Shown: positions 7,519 to 9,630 of the stretch, piece after piece
Position numbering within the stretch: the first letter of the stretch is position 1
Layout: every line of letters begins with the position of its first letter
Notes under the pieces: model-generated
Told to the model about the DNA's origin: nothing
The model's database searches: none
The model's input: only the letters and a program-made list of their open reading frames with translations
Position numbers and translations under genes: made by a program
DNA from: Oxalobacteraceae bacterium
GTDB taxonomy: Bacteria; Pseudomonadota; Gammaproteobacteria; Burkholderiales; Burkholderiaceae_D
Assembly (NCBI GenBank): GCA_947453015.1
Contig: CANGFL010000029.1
Location: 1 to 9,630 of the forward strand
Length of the DNA: 9,630 nt
Direction: 5' to 3'

Positions 7519-7615
7519 TTCATGTTAGTGATTGCTACAATCAATGGCGCAATCATCTGGATGCAGGATGCATCGCTCGCTGCACCACTCTCAATAGATA
7601 GGTAAGCCTTAGCGC

Positions 7616-8845
7616 ATGCTGAATTTTCTCTGGCTGGGATTTTTTTTGGTTGCCACAGCCAGCGCGCTGTGGCGATTACTAGTCATAGGCGACGCCAGCG
7701 TGTTTGCCGCGATGGTCGAGAGCTTGTTCGCCATGGCTAAGCTTTCGGTCGACGTGATGATTTTGTTGTTCGGTACGCTCACCTTATGGTTGGGATTTTT
7801 GCGTATCGCAGAACGCGCAGGCTTAGTAAGCTCACTCGCACGTCTGCTCTCACCTTTATTCACGCGCTTACTGCCTGGCGTACCTGCAGGTCACCCTGCC
7901 CTCGGTTTAATCACCATGAATTTCACAGCCAATGCGCTGGGCTTAGATAATGCAGCGACGCCTATTGGTTTAAAAGCCATGCGCGAATTGCAGTCGCTTA
8001 ATCCTAATCCCGTCGTGGCTAGTGATGCGCAAATTATGTTTTTGGTGTTGAACGCATCGTCACTCACTTTGTTGCCCGTATCGATTTTTATGTATCGTGC
8101 GCAGCAAGGTGCGCCCGATCCCACGCTTGTATTTTTACCGATACTGCTAGCCACAACGGCATCCACACTCACGGGATTTTTTGCAGTAGCTTTTGCGCAG
8201 CGATTGAAATTACTTGACCCCGTAGTGCTACGTTTTTTGTTGGGCGCAGGTTTGCTGTTGGGGCTGACGATGGCTGTGTTGGCTAGCCTGTCGTCAGTTG
8301 CATTAGCAGCCTTGTCGTCAGTATTAGGTAATGCCATCTTGTTTGGTTTGATTGTGGCGTTTTTATTAGTGGGTGTTTGGCGGCGTGTCCCCGTGTACGA
8401 AGCTTTTGTTGAAGGTGCTCGCGAAGGATTTGAAGTCGCAAAAAATTTACTACCGTATTTAGTAGCGATGCTGTGTGCGGTGGGTGTGTTGCGTGCTTCT
8501 GGCGCCTTAGAATTTTTACTGCAAATAATCCGTGTGGGCGTTGAACTTATCGGTTGGGATCAACGCTTTGTCGATGCCTTGCCTACCGCTTTAGTTAAAC
8601 CATTTTCGGGAAGTGCTGCGCGCGCTATGCTAATCGACACCATGAGTTCGCATGGCGTTGATAGTTTTCCCGCACTGCTCGCTGCGACGGTTCAGGGCAG
8701 TACAGAAACCACCTTCTATGTATTGGCCGTGTATTTTGGCGCAGTAGGTATACAGCGTGCACGACATGCCGTTGCCTGCGCCTTGCTCGCTGATTTGGCT
8801 GGTGTGCTGGCGTCTATAGCTGTCTGCTACTGGTTCTTCGGCTAA
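7616..8845 (+). CDS. Fused SpmA/SpmB-like membrane protein
   Basis: This 409-residue inner-membrane protein joins two halves that are separate spore-maturation proteins, SpmA and SpmB, in Bacillus. In sporulating Firmicutes they affect spore core dehydration; in proteobacteria without spores the role is unknown. Both halves belong to the nucleoside-recognition 'Gate' superfamily. The SpmA half (about 1-200) carries MNFTANALGLDNAATPIGLKAMRELQ (101-126) and FLVLNASSLTLLP (142-154). The SpmB half (about 235-409) carries ALVKPFSGSAARAMLID (325-341) and ATVQGSTETTFYVLAVYFGAVGI (357-379). Many hydrophobic helices alternate with these conserved polar loops. It follows ampG by 97 bases on the same strand, with only a weak AGG (7600-7602) upstream. 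The downstream gene converges after 20 bases. Fusion of the two halves is established for proteobacterial members. Confidence 0.9.
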   Translation: MLNFLWLGFFLVATASALWRLLVIGDASVFAAMVESLFAMAKLSVDVMILLFGTLTLWLGFLRIAERAGLVSSLARLLSPLFTRLLPGVPAGHPALGLITMNFTANALGLDNAATPIGLKAMRELQSLNPNPVVASDAQIMFLVLNASSLTLLPVSIFMYRAQQGAPDPTLVFLPILLATTASTLTGFFAVAFAQRLKLLDPVVLRFLLGAGLLLGLTMAVLASLSSVALAALSSVLGNAILFGLIVAFLLVGVWRRVPVYEAFVEGAREGFEVAKNLLPYLVAMLCAVGVLRASGALEFLLQIIRVGVELIGWDQRFVDALPTALVKPFSGSAARAMLIDTMSSHGVDSFPALLAATVQGSTETTFYVLAVYFGAVGIQRARHAVACALLADLAGVLASIAVCYWFFG

Positions 8846-8865
8846 CTAGACAGGCGTCACGTAGA

Positions 8866-9630
8866 TTATGTTGGCCAGTCGTAGTTAATGATCAGGGGTG
8901 AGTGATCGGAGAAGCGTTCATCTTTGTACACCGATGCACTTTTCGATGTGGCTGCGATCACAGGTGTCGCGACCTGATAATCAATCCGCCAACCTACATT
9001 GTTCGCCCACGCTTGCCCGCGATTGCTCCACCAGGTGTAAGCCTCACCGGTTGTTTCAGGGTGCAGTAAGCGATATACATCACGCCAATCAGCTTTACCA
9101 AGTACGTCACTCATCCATTGGCGTTCTTCAGGCAAAAAGCCAGAATTTTTTTGATTACTTTTCCAATTCTTTAAATCGATTTCTTTGTGCGCGATATTCC
9201 AATCACCGCAGATCACCACTTCACGACCTGATTGTCGTAGCGATAGTAGATGCGGCATAAAAGCATCCATGAAACGAAACTTAGCCTGTTGTCGATCATC
9301 GCTAGATGAGCCTGACGGACAGTAGAGTGATATCACCGTCAACTTTTCAAAGTCGACTTGTACATAGCGACCCTCAGCATCAAATTCAGCATTGCCAAAG
9401 CCCGTCGTTACCGAAAGGGGTTTTTCGCGCGAATAAACGCCGGTGCCGGAATAGCCCTTTTTTTCAGCATAGTGGAAATGCCCGTGATAACCCGCGGGCG
9501 CTAAAAAATCGGGCGACATATCGCCGTGTTGAGCTTTCAGCTCTTGCACGCAGACGAAATCAGCTTGCTGTTTATGCATCCATTCGAAGAAATTCTTTTT
9601 GGCGGCGGAGCGTATGCCGTTGAGATTGGC
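8866..9630 (-). CDS. xth: Exodeoxyribonuclease III (5' end beyond the right edge)
   Basis: This cytoplasmic DNA-repair enzyme cuts the backbone at abasic sites and removes nucleotides from 3' ends. The - strand frame stays open to base 9630; the visible 254 residues begin ANLNGIRSAAKKNFFEW. Comparison with E. coli exonuclease III suggests only about five residues (MxxxS) are missing, so an internal ATG at 9579 is not the start. Active-site marks: asparagine at visible residue 2, the metal-binding glutamate of QELK (30), tyrosine of YCPSG (103), D143 and N145 of GDWNIAHKEID, the WRIDY aspartate (217) and the SDH pair (242-243). TWWSNRGQAWANNVGWRIDY is typical of this family. It converges on the SpmA/SpmB gene with a 20-base gap and no visible terminator. 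Confidence 0.95.
   Translation of the reverse strand, partial: ANLNGIRSAAKKNFFEWMHKQQADFVCVQELKAQHGDMSPDFLAPAGYHGHFHYAEKKGYSGTGVYSREKPLSVTTGFGNAEFDAEGRYVQVDFEKLTVISLYCPSGSSSDDRQQAKFRFMDAFMPHLLSLRQSGREVVICGDWNIAHKEIDLKNWKSNQKNSGFLPEERQWMSDVLGKADWRDVYRLLHPETTGEAYTWWSNRGQAWANNVGWRIDYQVATPVIAATSKSASVYKDERFSDHSPLIINYDWPT

Noticed and set aside
7891..8337. Antisense open frame of 148 codons opposite the SpmA/SpmB gene
   Set aside because: Its product is low in hydrophobic order and rich in K, N, S and T with no recognisable motif, as expected from the shadow of a membrane-protein gene. The same holds for the - strand frames at 6999-7307 and 7609-7863.
8898..9623. Forward open frames of 105-120 codons opposite xth
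   Set aside because: They lie antisense to a clear exonuclease III with all active-site motifs, and show no family features or ribosome binding sites.

Overview
The window looks like chromosomal core DNA of a betaproteobacterium with moderate G+C (roughly half by eye). This is inferred from the gene set and order: a proteobacterial-type glutamate-cysteine ligase, then gshB, a mannose-family PTS EIIA, HPr and enzyme I, then metX-metW, an AmpG-type permease, a fused SpmA/SpmB protein and an exonuclease III. I saw no mobile elements, tRNA or rRNA genes, CRISPR arrays or long repeats. No gap between genes exceeds 300 bases.

Block 1 (1-4189, + strand): the 3' part of gshA, then gshB, then a three-gene phosphorelay of EIIA (H9), HPr (H15, S46) and enzyme I (H198). 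The gaps are 6-46 bases, so this is probably one transcription unit. The two gsh genes give the two-step route to glutathione. No EIIB or EIIC is visible, so the phosphorelay is more likely regulatory than for sugar uptake.

Intergenic region 4190-4434: this is the most informative non-coding stretch. It holds a sigma70-like promoter (4211-4239), a SAM-II-type riboswitch aptamer (about 4248-4314) whose P1 stem and P2 pseudoknot can be paired base by base, a candidate antiterminator hairpin, and a strong intrinsic terminator (4336-4372). metX follows, so the arrangement reads as SAM-controlled transcription attenuation of methionine synthesis. An extra small hairpin sits in the linker between P1 and the conserved GCTAAA segment.

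Block 2 (4435-8845, + strand): metX (probable homoserine O-succinyltransferase), metW (overlapping metX by 4 bases), an AmpG-like MFS permease and a SpmA-SpmB fusion. A convergent exonuclease III gene on the - strand (8866 to the right edge) lacks only about five N-terminal codons.

I found no convincing undescribed system. The best leads are the unusual SAM-II riboswitch with its terminator platform, the chance that both the leader RNA and MetW respond to SAM, and the AmpG-SpmAB neighbourhood in a presumably non-sporulating organism.
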